This document shows, one piece after another, positions 21,703-32,673 of a stretch of DNA of 64,000 bases. Numbering within the stretch: position 1 is the first letter of the stretch; the number at the start of each line of letters is the position of its first letter. Source of the stretch: Trifolium pratense (taxonomy: Eukaryota; Streptophyta; Magnoliopsida; Fabales; Fabaceae); the NCBI RefSeq assembly GCF_020283565.1, contig NC_060060.1, positions 36,766,001-36,830,000 on the forward strand, written 5' to 3'. The notes below the pieces were generated by a model. That model was not told the origin of the DNA. It was given only the letters and a program-made list of their open reading frames with translations, and ran no database searches. The position numbers and the translations under genes are program-made.

Positions 21703-22164
21703 ATTTGCATATTTTAGTTATGACTATTGAGTTGGGTTAGTTTTAATGATGTAATAATGTGGGTCACACATATCAATAGGGTAGGCAAGTCCCAGCCAAT
21801 ATAGCAACACCGCCATCAGACCGGTGATGCTCAGGATAGGACTAAATCCAACAAGAAAACGTTACTTGTTAGATACTCCTTTGGAATTAGGCAAGTGCTG
21901 ACATTTAACATGGACCACTTCAATATGTGGATTAATGTGGATAACGTGTCAAAAATTCATAACATAGCTCTTATATTTTTTACTGTGGTAATCTAATTGA
22001 TGAACGTTTAATATTAGATAAATATTTATTTCCTGCTATTTTAAACAAATTTGTATAACTTAAATTATTTTTTCTAATATAAAAATTGTAAAGACCATTT
22101 ATCTTTATATGTAAGAGATAATATTTATCACCATTGATATTTTAAACATTTTATCAATAACATT

Positions 22165-22375
22165 TCGGTTGGTCTAGTGGTGTTAATTTGAGATCTTGGA
22201 GTATGCTCCTCTTAAGGTTTTAAGTTCGATTTTATCTGGTGTTAATCTCAGTGGACTAGTCCATATAAAATAAAAATATGGTGGCTTTAAACAGCGTCCC
22301 AACAAGTGGACGGTAAAATTGATCCTCTCGAATTAGTTCATCCTTAGACTGGATACCGAGTTGTCAACAACAGAA
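22165..22375 (+). mobile_element. SINE family 5 (tRNA-derived)
   Basis: A-box-like GGTTGGTCTAGTGGTGTTAA is followed about 50 bp later by B-box-like AGTTCGATTTTATCTGG, then TCAGTGGACTAGTCCATA and a 3' tail region. The box order and spacing are those of tRNA-derived SINEs on the plus strand. Confidence 0.5.
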
Positions 22376-23074
22376 AAAGCCTTGAAATTAAGATATTATA
22401 TTTATATTCAAATGATGAAAACACAATGGAGATATTAGTAACTAACATTGCTTATTAAAAAAATATTAGTCTCCCACATCTTCTACATACTGTATCTTCT
22501 TCTACTTTTACGTGGAGGAATGGACTCATCTCACCGTCCTTTTGATTAGATTACATAAATGATTTTTGAGTTTTCTTCACATCATAATTTTTAAAAACCA
22601 TTTTTGTCTAAATTTGTTTATAAATTTGTTCATTCCAAAAGTTTCTATTTTGTTTTTAGTCTTAATGATCAATTTATATTCGTTTTATTGTCAATGTTAA
22701 TTATGACTATTTTATGTTCAAAATATATATATATTACGTTAGACATATCTATAAGTTCATATAATGTTAAACAAATGTATCAACAATGAATTAATTCAAG
22801 TAGTAAATTAGAAATTCGGATTTTTTAAATGAGATGACTAAAATATGGTGACACCTACTCTACTCTTTGATAATTTGGGAGTATTTGTCCAATAACTAAT
22901 GAGAACTAGGTTTGCATGTGGTGCCCGCAACTATTTTGTAACCAACTTTTATTACACATACATATTGCTTATTTTAAGTTAATTAGAAAAAACCCTAAAA
23001 CATTTATTTAGGTAAATCAAGGGTCTAAAATTGCATTAAATCTATTTTTAAGTTATCTTACTAGTATTATTTTA

Positions 23075-23333
23075 CTCCCTCCGTCCCAAAAAGAATGACT
23101 CAGTTGACCGAAACACGCATGCCAATGCATAACTTTGGCGACTAATATCTTTAATTGTATAATAGTAAAAATTATAAAAAATTGATATTTTGAAAATACT
23201 CATCGAGACGAATCTAACAACATTTTATATGTTAATATTTATTTTTATTTATTAGTAGAAAAATATGGTCAAAACAATATATATGAATAGTGTATATATT
23301 CAAAATGGGTCATTCTTTTTGGGACGGAGGGAG
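23075..23333. mobile_element. Stowaway MITE (Tc1/mariner), TSD TA
   Basis: A 259 bp element with termini CTCCCTCCGTCCCAAAAAGA and TCTTTTTGGGACGGAGGGAG, flanked by TA at 23073-23074 and 23334-23335. These are the canonical Stowaway ends and target site. It has no coding capacity. Confidence 0.92.
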
Positions 23334-23631
23334 TAGTTAATTTGACAAAACAATTACTGCTTTGTTATTGTTCTTGTAGCTTAGTTTTTACAACTTTGAA
23401 AACTTTTGCTAGTTTTACTATGTGACTATTAATTTATTGTCATGGTCTTTGAAAAAGCAGAATGAAAATTAGGAAATAATTAACCATGTGAATTGTTTCC
23501 TTTATTATGATCACTTATACAATGAAATATGAATCAAAGAATATCACTATGAAAGTTACAAACGTATAGGAAATACAATTCACAAAGGATTATGGAAAAC
23601 TGAATTCTCAAATCCACAAAAACAAGTTCTC

Positions 23632-24843
23632 CTAAGACATCCTACATTCTTGAGGTAGACCCTGAGGAAATCTTTTGATATCAGTGCAGTAATTATAGAT
23701 CATATAATTCTTTTGCACCCACTTGAGCCTCTCATAACTTGTAGAATCCAACTCCTCAGAAAACCAAGCATTCTTATTAGATTGTGTTGAACTACAAGAT
23801 GATATTCCAGAAGACACAGTGCATGCATTAGCATTGAAGTTTCTATATGAAGCAGTGAAAGGAGCATTTGACCAATCTGTTTTGACAAGTCCTCCTCTTG
23901 TAGCCCAATCATCAGCATTCCAAAGACTGGAATAGATTCTCATTGGTTGATTCTTGGGAAATGGAATACCCTTTGATTCCATGTTCTTGAATTCCCTGAT
24001 TGGAGTTCCATCCACAGAAAAACTGAAAAACAGAGAAATTTAATAGACTATTTAGTTGCTTGCAACACAAGTAATGAAAAAAAAATCAATTTTTTAGTTT
24101 ATTTATTTTAAGAATTAATTAAATAAAAGAAATTAATTAAGTTGGTACTTACACAATCCGTTGTGGGTTCCAAAGGATGGAATAGGTGTGAAAATCTGCA
24201 GTTGGGTCAAACCAAAGGTAGAATTGTTGCTCTCTGTTACCTTTTCCTTGGCTAAACACATTGGTGTGAAGAATGTAAGGATCACCACTCAAATTTCCCA
24301 AGAATTCAAAGTCAATTTCATCCCATGCACCCCCTTTTGATGATAGCTGAATTGAGCATAAAAAATTTCAATCAGTAAAAAAACTTCTATAAGCTGGTAG
24401 AAATTAATTGGAAGCTTCTATACGCAAAAGTTTAACAACGCAACTTGTTGTCCGGCTACATTTTGTTCGTGTGACTATTCTATATTTATTGTGTTTGGAT
24501 TTCAAATATGACCTTATATTATGAAAGTAATAATAATAATAAAGTAAAGAATGAATATATTGGATGTGCTTACATAATAGGCGGTGACAGTGCCAGCAGA
24601 GTTACCAGGAACAAGTTTAAGTTGCATGTCAATTTTACCAAAAAGGTATTCATTTTTGGATTGAAAGCCAGAGCCAGAGGCTTTATCAAGAGATAGAGTA
24701 AGAAGTTGGGCATTGTTGAGTATTTTAGCACGACCATCCCCCCATGTTATATCAAAATCTTGATTAAAATTGGCAGCATATGCAATTGTAACCGTAGAAA
24801 TTAGAAGGACTAGTAGTAGGATAGTAACTTTTGAACAAGTCAT
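23632..24843 (-). CDS. XTH: XTH-E: xyloglucan endotransglucosylase/hydrolase (TCH4/XTH22-25 type)
   Basis: Secreted GH16 enzyme acting on wall xyloglucan, 284 residues. Exons on the minus strand: 24843-24574, 24346-24153 and 24022-23632, with phases 0 and 2. ATG 24843 opens the signal peptide [18 protein letters not shown] before [26 protein letters not shown] is at about 99-107, with the glycosylation site NLS at 108. The C-terminal domain keeps the full cysteine loop ([11 protein letters not shown]) and the NYC...EC pair, so it resembles XTH-A and XTH-F rather than B-D. XTH-A and XTH-E share the exon 2 start [11 protein letters not shown] and are probably the older pattern. It is head-to-head with XTH-F across 1.8 kb. 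Confidence 0.93.
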
Positions 24844-24927
24844 TGAATTGAATAGATTTTATGTTGTAGTGATGATATAGTAATTGCCTAATTGGATGTG
24901 ATATTGAAAATAAGATTGAATGTAAAG

Positions 24928-24935
24928 TATTTATA
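24928..24935 (-). promoter_or_regulatory. TATA box of XTH-E
   Basis: TATAAATA on the minus strand, about 90 bp upstream of ATG 24843. Confidence 0.6.
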
Positions 24936-25075
24936 GTGCATGAAGAGAGGAAAGTGATGAGAAGGTTGAAAAAAGTTAGTGAGGAATGAGGAGTGGGTAA
25001 AGAGAAGACAAGACAAGACAATGTTTGGTTTGGTGGTATGGGTGGATGCCCCCCCGTAGCAAAGCATATCATTAC

Positions 25076-25081
25076 ACGCGG
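25076..25081 (-). promoter_or_regulatory. CGCG box upstream of XTH-E
   Basis: ACGCGG about 235 bp upstream of the ATG. CAMTA-type VCGCGB match; function inferred. Confidence 0.3.
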
Positions 25082-25194
25082 TTGTGCATGAAATGCTATA
25101 TATCTACAGCCAGCCACACAATTAATGTGTAAAACGTTCACCGCCTTTGATCAAATCTTACCTTCTTCTTCCAAAGTTCAATTACATGAACCAA

Positions 25195-25370
25195 TAGTTA
25201 GTCGATCAGGTTGTGATTGACGTTAAATTTAGTAGGAATAATCATTGTTCAATTCTGCGCAATTATAATCGGAAGTGGCTGAAATTATTTAATGTCAGAT
25301 TGAACCTTCGAATTAGATTAGGTTGTCCAGTAAACCAACCGAATATCGATAATGAAATAAAAAATCAAAT
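25195..25370 (+). mobile_element. SINE family 3, copy 2
   Basis: Degenerate copy of the element at 12605: GTTGTGATTGACGTTAAATT, then TTGTTCAATTC...AATTATAATCGGAAG and a 3' part GATTGAACCTTCGAATTAGA. It lies in the shared intergenic region of XTH-E and XTH-F. Confidence 0.5.
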
Positions 25371-25430
25371 TACATGGATTTATTATCATATTTAGGCTAA
25401 TAATTAGTGTGATAATTTTTTATTTTTTAC

Positions 25431-25496
25431 GAGTTTATTTTTTTACATGGTTGTTTTTTAAATCTATTAATAACAACCATGTAAAAAAATAAACTC
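25431..25496. repeat. Perfect 25 bp inverted repeat (hairpin)
   Basis: 25431-25455 is the exact reverse complement of 25472-25496, with a 16 bp loop (core TTACATGGTTGTT / AACAACCATGTAA). It lies between the divergent XTH-E and XTH-F. It could be a MITE remnant or a hairpin in RNA; no role can be assigned. Confidence 0.8.
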
Positions 25497-25807
25497 TTAA
25501 TTATTTTTATGACACATCTTAAATTTTCTTGTAAGAAAACCTTTTCTCCAATTCTAATCAGTGGTTGGTGACACGATCTAGAATCATTTGAGGAAAAAAA
25601 TAGAATAAGGATAACTAGAGTTAGGAGTACAGATGGCAATGTAAAGTAATGGCGGTTTAGAAATTTGACAGTGAAATGAGGTTGCTTGTACCATGCGGCA
25701 TCACAAAAATTCACACGCGTTGATGTAGTTGAAGCCTGAACTGAAGGTATCAACTATCAATACCATCTTGACCAATATATATTTAGAACTTAGTGCAACG
25801 GTAATCA

Positions 25808-25985
25808 AGTAATTTAGCTCAAGTGGTTAACGAACTTTACCAAAAAGAATGGATTTCGGAATAATTCGGGTTCGATTTCTGGATGGAACAATTTTTTGGC
25901 CAGACTTTATTTACCTCGAAACCGAACTCTGAACTACTAGACCTCTTAGTGTAACTATAGTCGGTGAAATTTCGTGCGGTTTACA
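25808..25985 (+). mobile_element. SINE family 4, copy 1
   Basis: A box TAGCTCAAGTGGTTAACGAA and B box GGGTTCGATTTCTGGATGG are spaced as in a tRNA-derived SINE, followed by CTCGAAACCGAACTCTGAAC. A second, degenerate copy is at about 53803. Confidence 0.6.
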
Positions 25986-26589
25986 TAATCGTCAACATTA
26001 TGAAATCACAGGATATAACCAGTCAAGTGTTTTCTTTGTTACTATTCCTCCAAGTCCCACGATATAAGAAGCTAGAAGTTAATATTAATTAGTAGTACAT
26101 ATTTCTAGAATGTACACGGTTGTAATAAAAGGATATCATGAAACAAACTAATTCCCTTCCCTCTTTGCCGCTGACTTGGAAAGCCAACAAAGTGCTGTAC
26201 ACACTACTAGAAGAAGCTACTTTAATTAAACTGGAGTTTAACAATTCATTTTTGTTAATCAATTGAGCTCAATCATGTTATGTTGTGTATTCAAACTAAA
26301 TTAATCATATTTTCAAACTTAATTAATAACTATAAAATGCACAAGTTGTAGCACTTTGGATGAATCCTACTAATCAACAGCACAAACACTAGTTCGGTTT
26401 GGTAGAATAAACCTATATTAGTGGCTACACTAAGAACCACCACGTAATGTACCACTTAATCAAAATTCTTAAACTATGATTAACACCATGCAATTCATAC
26501 CGATTGATTGCTCTCCACCTGTCAAATCCCACTTCATCACACCAACCAACTTAATAACATTCTCATAAACCACAAACCTTATAACTTAC

Positions 26590-26596
26590 TATAAAT
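26590..26596 (+). promoter_or_regulatory. TATA box of XTH-F
   Basis: TATAAAT about 75 bp upstream of ATG 26669. Confidence 0.55.
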
Positions 26597-26668
26597 TAGA
26601 CCTCACAAATTTGCTGTTTCATCACTTCTTACACATAATCACAAATTTACACACTGTCCAATATTCTA

Positions 26669-28197
26669 ATGGCATATTTGTTTTGTGTTCCTTATGCTAA
26701 TTATGCAATGCTTGTTGTAACATTTTTAATAACTACTACATCTTTCATGGTAGCTTTAGCTGGAAACTTAGATCAAAATGTTGGTATCACTTGGGGAGAT
26801 GGAAGAGGTAAGATTTTGAACAATGGTCAGCTTCTTACTCTGTCTCTAGACAGAGTCTCTGGCTCTGGTTTTCAATCCAACAATCAATATCTTTATGGTA
26901 AGATTGACATGCAAATCAAACTTGTTCCTGGAAATTCAGCTGGCACAGTCACCGCTTATTATGTGAGTTTAATTTAATTAATCCTTATTAACATGTTTAA
27001 TGCTAGTTATGGAGATAGTTTCATCCTAATTATTGTATCATGCATTGCAGTTACGTTCAGAAGGGTCATCTTGGGATGAGATAGATTTTGAGTTCTTGGG
27101 AAATTTGAGTGGTGATCCTTATATAGTTCATACCAATGTGTACACACAAGGCAAAGGTGACAGAGAGCAACAGTTTTATCTTTGGTTTGACCCAACTACA
27201 GATTTTCACACATATTCCTTTCTCTGGAATCCTGCACATGTTGTGTAAGTTTCTAAATGCTTCAATTTAATTCTTTTATTTATTTTGCTAGAGTAATTTT
27301 TTAAAAAATCCCCTAGCTCAGCACAAATGTCGAAATTGTTAGTTCGAACTTAGAATTCGAACCCTGATGACTCAATTTTATGCACGTGAGTTTATAATGA
27401 TTTTTGTCATTTAGTCTATATCTACCAAAAAAGATTAATTTTAAGAAAATTTATTTACAAAAAAATTTGGGCCAAATTCCAATTTTTTAAGAGATTGAGG
27501 GACCAATCTACAAAGTTTGAAAATATGTTAGGACCCTGTCCATTTTTTCAAAATACCTCTGTAAGTAGTTGATACTCGAAAGACACCCTATCTTTATAAT
27601 GTCCGCTAGTTTAAGTAGCGGAAGGATAAAAATGGAAACGTGTAAGACCATAAAAATAAAAACGTGTAGGACGTGCGAGAACTAGAAAGGGCGGCAAAAG
27701 AAAATCGCAACACATAAATTCTTATTTTCAAAATTTATTATACAAACAAAATAATTTTGATTAACTGAACTAATTACATGGATTTTTTGTTACTTTCCAG
27801 ATTCTATATTGATGGGAGACCAATTAGGGAATTCAAGAACTTAGAGAGTGAAGGTGTTCCCTATCCAAAGAATCAGCCAATGAAATTATATTCAAGTCTA
27901 TGGAATGCTGATGATTGGGCTACAAGAGGTGGACTTGTGAAAACAGATTGGACTCAAGCTCCATTTACTGCTTCATTTAGAAACTTCAAAGCCCATGGTT
28001 GTGTTTGGTCTAATGGAGTTTCTTCTTGCAACTCCAACTCTTCTTCTAATAATGCTTGGTTATCTCAACAGCTAGATTCTACAAATCAGAAGAGATTAAA
28101 ATGGGTGCAGAAGAATTATATGATTTATAATTATTGCAATGATCTTAAGCGATTCCCTCAAGGTCTTCCTTTGGAATGCACCGTCAGCACCAAATAA
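26669..28197 (+). CDS. XTH: XTH-F: xyloglucan endotransglucosylase/hydrolase (TCH4/XTH22-25 type), divergent member
   Basis: Secreted GH16 xyloglucan enzyme, 294 residues. Exons: 26669-26962, 27051-27244 and 27801-28197. Donors are GTGAGT and GTAAGT, acceptors are CAG, and phases are 0 and 2 as in the rest of the cluster. The signal peptide includes [19 protein letters not shown], followed by [17 protein letters not shown], which carries substitutions (NVG for the usual DFD/NFD, GRGK for GRAK). DEIDFEFLG is at about 107-115 with sequon NLS. Both cysteine pairs are present ([11 protein letters not shown] and NYC...EC). Exon 2 reads LRSEGSSW and WNPAHVV where the others have SSKG and WNPQRI. 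It is the most divergent paralogue and the only one on the plus strand. Its second intron (556 bp) has been enlarged, in part by a SINE. Confidence 0.93.
27308..27436 (+). mobile_element. SINE family 2, copy 2, inside XTH-F intron 2
   Basis: TAGCTCAGCACAAATGTCGA (A-box-like), then GAATTCGAACCCTGA (B-box-like) and GTGAGTTTATAATGATTTTTGTCATTTAGTC split over a short 3' part ending in ACCAAAAAAG. It matches the elements at 15520 and 30350 and explains part of the long second intron. Confidence 0.55.
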
Positions 28198-28381
28198 TTG
28201 AATAAACCTAAAAAAAAATAAAAATTGTGAATGTCTCAATCTTTTTATAATTTGCCATCATTCTTTGAGCTATGTTAGTAGTCTTTTTTGTAACTCGTTA
28301 TTGTAAATAAATTTTATGTATGTAATATAAATAATATTTCAATTTCACGGGTGTGATTTTTCCAACTCCTACTCTTTCTTT

Positions 28382-28794
28382 GGCTCTGTTTGGTAAAATA
28401 AAGCTATAAGCTAGCTTATAGCTGATAAGCTAGCTAATAGCTGAAAAGCTAACTTATAGCTGATAACTGAAAAGTGTTTGGTAAAATTAGCTTTTTAAAT
28501 GATTGATAAATATAAAAAGACATAAAAGGACATTTATATGTAGTGGGTAGTTTTTGTTTTAGTGGGTAGTTTTTTATTTTATAAAAAATAATAAAATTAA
28601 ATTAAAGGTTAAAAATGGAAAAAACTGTAAAAAGCTATAAGCTATAAGCTCAAACGTTACTTGAAACAGCATCTCAAAAAAAGTTATAAGTTCGTGAGAA
28701 AAGCTTTTTACCAAACACTTTTATTTTTTTCAAACAAGCTTATAAGCTAGTCCAATAAGCTATAAGCTAGCTTATTGGACTTACCAAACACACC
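28382..28794. mobile_element. MITE, CTATAAGCT family, copy A
   Basis: Termini GGCTCTGTTTGGTAA and TTACCAAACACACC are inverted repeats. The subterminal regions are filled with AGCTATAAGCTAGCTTAT motifs in both orientations. It is about 410 bp, with TTT on each side. It has no coding capacity and lies end to end with copy B. Confidence 0.75.
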
Positions 28795-28798
28795 TTTT

Positions 28799-29161
28799 GG
28801 GTCTGTTTGGTAAAAATAAGCTATAAGCTAACTTATAGCTGATAGCTGAAAAGCTAGCTTATTGAAATTAAAGTGTTTGGTAAAATTAGCTTTTAAAGTA
28901 GTTATTAAATATAAAATTACATAATTGATAGTGGGTAGTTTATTTTTTAGAGTGGGTAGTTATTAAATTAATGGGTAAAAATGGAATAAAGTGTAAAAAG
29001 CTATAAGCTATAAGCTCAAATGCTACTTGAAATAGCATCTGAAAAAAAGCTATAAGCTAGTACAAAAAGTTTGTTACCAAACACCTATAATTTTTTGAAA
29101 CAAGCTTATAAGCTCATATAATAAGCTATAAGCTAGCTTATTTGTGTTACCAAACACACCC
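28799..29161. mobile_element. MITE, CTATAAGCT family, copy B
   Basis: Termini GGGTCTGTTTGGTAA and GTTACCAAACACACCC, 363 bp, with the same internal layout as copy A (GCTTATAGCTGATAGCTG near the left end, AAGCTATAAGCTAGCTTAT near the right). Only four T residues separate it from copy A, so the second element probably used the first element's flank as its target. Confidence 0.75.
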
Positions 29162-29439
29162 TTTATCTCACATATAAACAATACTAATATTTTTAACTTG
29201 ATGTTCATAAATTTCTCAAAAAAAAACTTTATGTTCAATAAAAAAAAAAAATTTAACTTTATTCATGCAAAGTTTTCACCAATTTGGTGATAATCAGTAA
29301 ATAAAAAAATAATAATTTATCTATGGGGTGCAAACAGTAAGTTAATGTAGTCTATGGAGACGTAAGCAGTAAGTCAGCAACGAATTTACACAAGCCCATC
29401 GCATGTCCCTATAGTAAAACTAAAACTCAAACCAGATAT

Positions 29440-30165
29440 GGTACTCCGGGTTGGGTTTAGTAAAATAATCACCCGTTGTAACATTGGGCCGGGTTGGGTA
29501 AATCCACTAATTTCCGGGTTGGATTGGGTTTGGTTGTGCGTTACCCAAATTATTTTTCTATTTTTTTTATTAAATATCTAAATATTGAATCATCATATTT
29601 TCTCATAAAAAATAACTCAATCAATGTATCTTCTTAAAAAATAGGGTAACTTTTTTTCACTATAAAAAGTAATCACTCATTTTTTGTGTGTAAATCTACT
29701 AATTTACGGGCTGGATAGCGTGTTATCCAAATGATTTTTTTGCTTTTTTTAATATCAAATGACTAAACCATGAATCACTATATTTGTTTATGAAAATTAT
29801 TCAATTTTTTAAAATTTTAAAAAAATAATGCAAAAAGTTATCATAATTGTTTATAAAAATTATTCAATCTTTTTTATTTTCGTAAAAAATAGTATAACTC
29901 ATTTTCAATATAAAAATATTTAATAATCAAATGAAAAAATCTTTAGTATTTTCATAAAAAAATTTCAAGAAACATAGCACTAGTGGGTTAGTGGGTTTTT
30001 TGGGCTGGGTTCGGTTTTACCCGAAACCCGATTTTTTTAATGGGTTTTTCATTTTTGAAATCCATATCCACCCACTTGCCCGACCCAACCTTCTTTTTTG
30101 GGTTGAATTGGGTGGGTTTGACTGGATCGACCGGATTTGCCCAACCCATGTACACCCCTACCTAG
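29440..30165. mobile_element. Unclassified repeat with GGGTTGGG motifs
   Basis: CGGGTTGGGT-type motifs occur at the left end and CCCAACCC/GGGTTGAATTGGGTGGG at the right, ending CCATGTACACCCCTA. The inside contains at least two diverged direct copies of a block beginning AAATCYACTAATTTMCGGG (about 29500 and 29695). The layout suggests a decayed transposon of unknown class. Confidence 0.4.
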
Positions 30166-30349
30166 ATAAAAAGATTATTTAAAAAAAATAAAAATTGGAG
30201 GCCTAGTTCTGTAGAGCTGTTTGGATCTCCCTGACTCCAACTTTGAACATAATGTTGTTTGGTTTTTTGTAGGGATCTCAACTTGTTAGAGATTAAACGG
30301 ATGTATTTTTTTCACTTCCTTTTCTCACTATTTAAAATGTTTCTTATTC

Positions 30350-30492
30350 ACAAAGTTCTAGTTTAATTGACAAAAAAATTCGAAATTGTTGGATTAGATG
30401 TTATGATTGGGATTTGAACTCCGACTTCTTTACTTGTGTGTGTGAGTATGAGTTTATAATAACTTTGTCATTTCATCTATCTAAAAAAAAAT
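30350..30492 (+). mobile_element. SINE family 2, copy 3
   Basis: TTAATTGACAAAAAAATTCG, AAATTGTTGGATTAGATG, GGGATTTGAACTCCGACTTC, ACTTGTGTGTGTGAGT and TTTGTCATTTCATCTATC, ending in an A-rich tail. Same order as the copies at 15520 and 27308. Confidence 0.6.
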
Positions 30493-30775
30493 ACTTCTTA
30501 TCTACATTTTTATTCTTAATTTTGGGGAATATTCTTTCTTAGTCTCATTTCCACGGATTCTTATTGTTTTAGTAGGGATCAATCAACATTAAAAAAATAT
30601 CAAATTTTTATTATTTTCGATCAAACTAATAGTAAAAAATTAAAAGTTAATCATAAAATAAAAAAAAATTAAGACACTATTGTTAGTCTTGTTGTTGTGA
30701 CAACAATAAAATCACATATAAAACAAAATTTACACGTATTATTTGAAAATATAAATAAATATAATATATAAAATA

Positions 30776-31060
30776 CTTTTTTTTTAACCAAACAAACTTA
30801 ATTCATATCATTAACTAATAAATGTTTAATACATAAGGGAATAATCTCAAATCTATGGAAACTAGCTCAAACATTGGCCGCCCTAACAAGAGTATGAGCA
30901 ACCAAATTTGCTTGTTTCCTAACAAACTTAATCTCGAAGTTTACATAAGAAGATGACATAAGAAGAATAATGTCATTAACAATTAAACTAAATTCCGAAT
31001 TGTCCCATCTTCTCGAATAGATAGCATCAACCAACAATTTTGCATACACAAATATAAATG
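30776..31060 (-). mobile_element. 5'-truncated LINE tail with RNase H-like reading
   Basis: The minus-strand reading at 31049-30867 contains NDIILLMSSSYVNFEIKFVR and ANLVAHTLVRAANV, which resembles the end of the RNase H (RVT_3) domain in plant non-LTR retrotransposons and retrotransposon-derived genes. A T-run at 30776-30784 is a poly(A) tail in this orientation. Most of the element is missing. Confidence 0.6.
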
Positions 31061-32234
31061 TTATTTTAATAAAATGTACGAGAATAGAGTTTTCACGAGA
31101 TGAAGATTATAAAAAAAATTGTCTCCATTTCTAAACCTACCTTGGGGAGAGGTTCTTTCTCATCCTTGTTCTAGCAGAAAAAAATTTCTTATAGGAGGCA
31201 ATCCCCAAGCGGATTTCTATTTACAAAAATAATTAACATCTCTGGTTAGTTTGACACAATATTTTTAACATCTCTTGTTTTTTTGAGTGCAAGGTCTTTA
31301 TTTTAAATTCCTACAATCTCTTTTTTTTTTCTTCATGATTTTAGTTTTAATCATGTCTCCTTTTGATATTATATACGATAATAATTATTTTTTGTGTTTT
31401 TATGTTATTTACAATTTAAATAGAAAATAATTTTTAAGATCTTACTAACATGTGTCATAAGGGTACATGTATGTACCATAAAGACACAAGTTAACAGTTC
31501 AAAAGTAGAAATATTCTCTTAAATTTTGTGTAATTAATTTGTGATCAAAGTTTAAAAAGTGAATTAAATACATGAGTTATGATAAAACATTTTCTTTTTT
31601 GACTCGCTAACATGTGTCTTTAGGACATATGTTATTTTTTTCCTAATTTTTAACTAACGTTTTTTTTATATATATATATTTTATTAGATGTTGTTTTTAA
31701 TATTCGATCAGGTTTTTAAATAATTAGGCTGAGTTCCAATTTTTGATACTCTACTTATTCGCATTTAAAGTGATTAAAGTCAACTTAAGAAAACATCCAA
31801 ATTCTTGTTGATGGAGCTGGATTCATTTGGGATCACAATCATCACATTGAGCCCAAGTGGATGAGAAAGTACTATAGTGGGTCACATCATTGCTGGATTC
31901 GTTTTCATCAGTTAAGTTATAGTATTGTATGTGCAATGCAATTGCAGAAATAAGCAGTGCTTCTTAGAAACGACAATAGGACCGCATCTTTAACTAGAGA
32001 AACGAAATTAATGTGACAATGAACAACTTTACTAAGTGAATCCAAATTAGTTGCGTTATAGATCTGATAACTTTTTTTATGGACAACGGACAATAATAGT
32101 ATTAAACAATAAGATGTGTAGGGACGCAATTCAATTAATAGGGGTTCCCTCCTACTGTAACTACTGAAAGCCATTTTTAATACTCTAATTAAATCGCTTC
32201 TCGGTGCTTCTTAGTAACAACAATTTAATTTAAG
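31061..32234. other. Intergenic, no feature seen
   Basis: AT-rich DNA with short decayed repeats. No coding reading or inverted repeat stood out. Confidence 0.4.
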
Positions 32235-32390
32235 AATTATCAACGGTTGGTTGAGCAGTTGATTGACGCTGAATTTATTAAGGATAATTATAATTCGATC
32301 CTCAACAATTACAATTGGAAGAAGATTATAACCACTTGATATCAGAATTGAGATTGAATCACAGATTAAGTTGGTGGTGAAAAACAAATA
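32235..32390 (+). mobile_element. SINE family 3, copy 3
   Basis: GGTTGGTTGAGCAGTTGATTGACGCTG (read as an A-box region), then AATTCGATCCTCAACAATTAC (B-box region) and GATTGAATCACAGATTAAG, ending in (AAAT)n. It matches 12605 and 25195 in layout. Confidence 0.55.
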
Positions 32391-32673
32391 AATAAATAAA
32401 TAATTCTCTCAGTCTCTTTAAGCTCTCACATCTCCACGTTTCTCTCATTGTTGTACATCAATGAGACGTGTATGCAATTAAACATCATTAATATGAATTA
32501 GGTAGCTGTTGAGATGAGTGATTTCCACCATCCCCGTGGATTAATTTCAACCAGTAATGTTGTGTCAACCATTTTGGAGGCACTGTATCTCTTAGTACAT
32601 ATACTAGTATTCAATAAATGAGTGATCCCAAATTTGCACTAAAATTCAGGACAATTGTCATATCTTAAAAAAA

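Larger units (their letters stand above)
21870..23630. other. Intergenic between XTH-D and XTH-E
   Basis: No gene recognised. It holds a SINE-like element (about 22165-22375) and a Stowaway MITE (23075-23333). The remainder is AT-rich. Confidence 0.4.

Noticed and set aside
22165..22375. tRNA gene from the A and B box-like motifs
   Set aside because: No cloverleaf stems or anticodon arm can be formed; box spacing and tail fit a SINE. The same applies to the other SINE copies.
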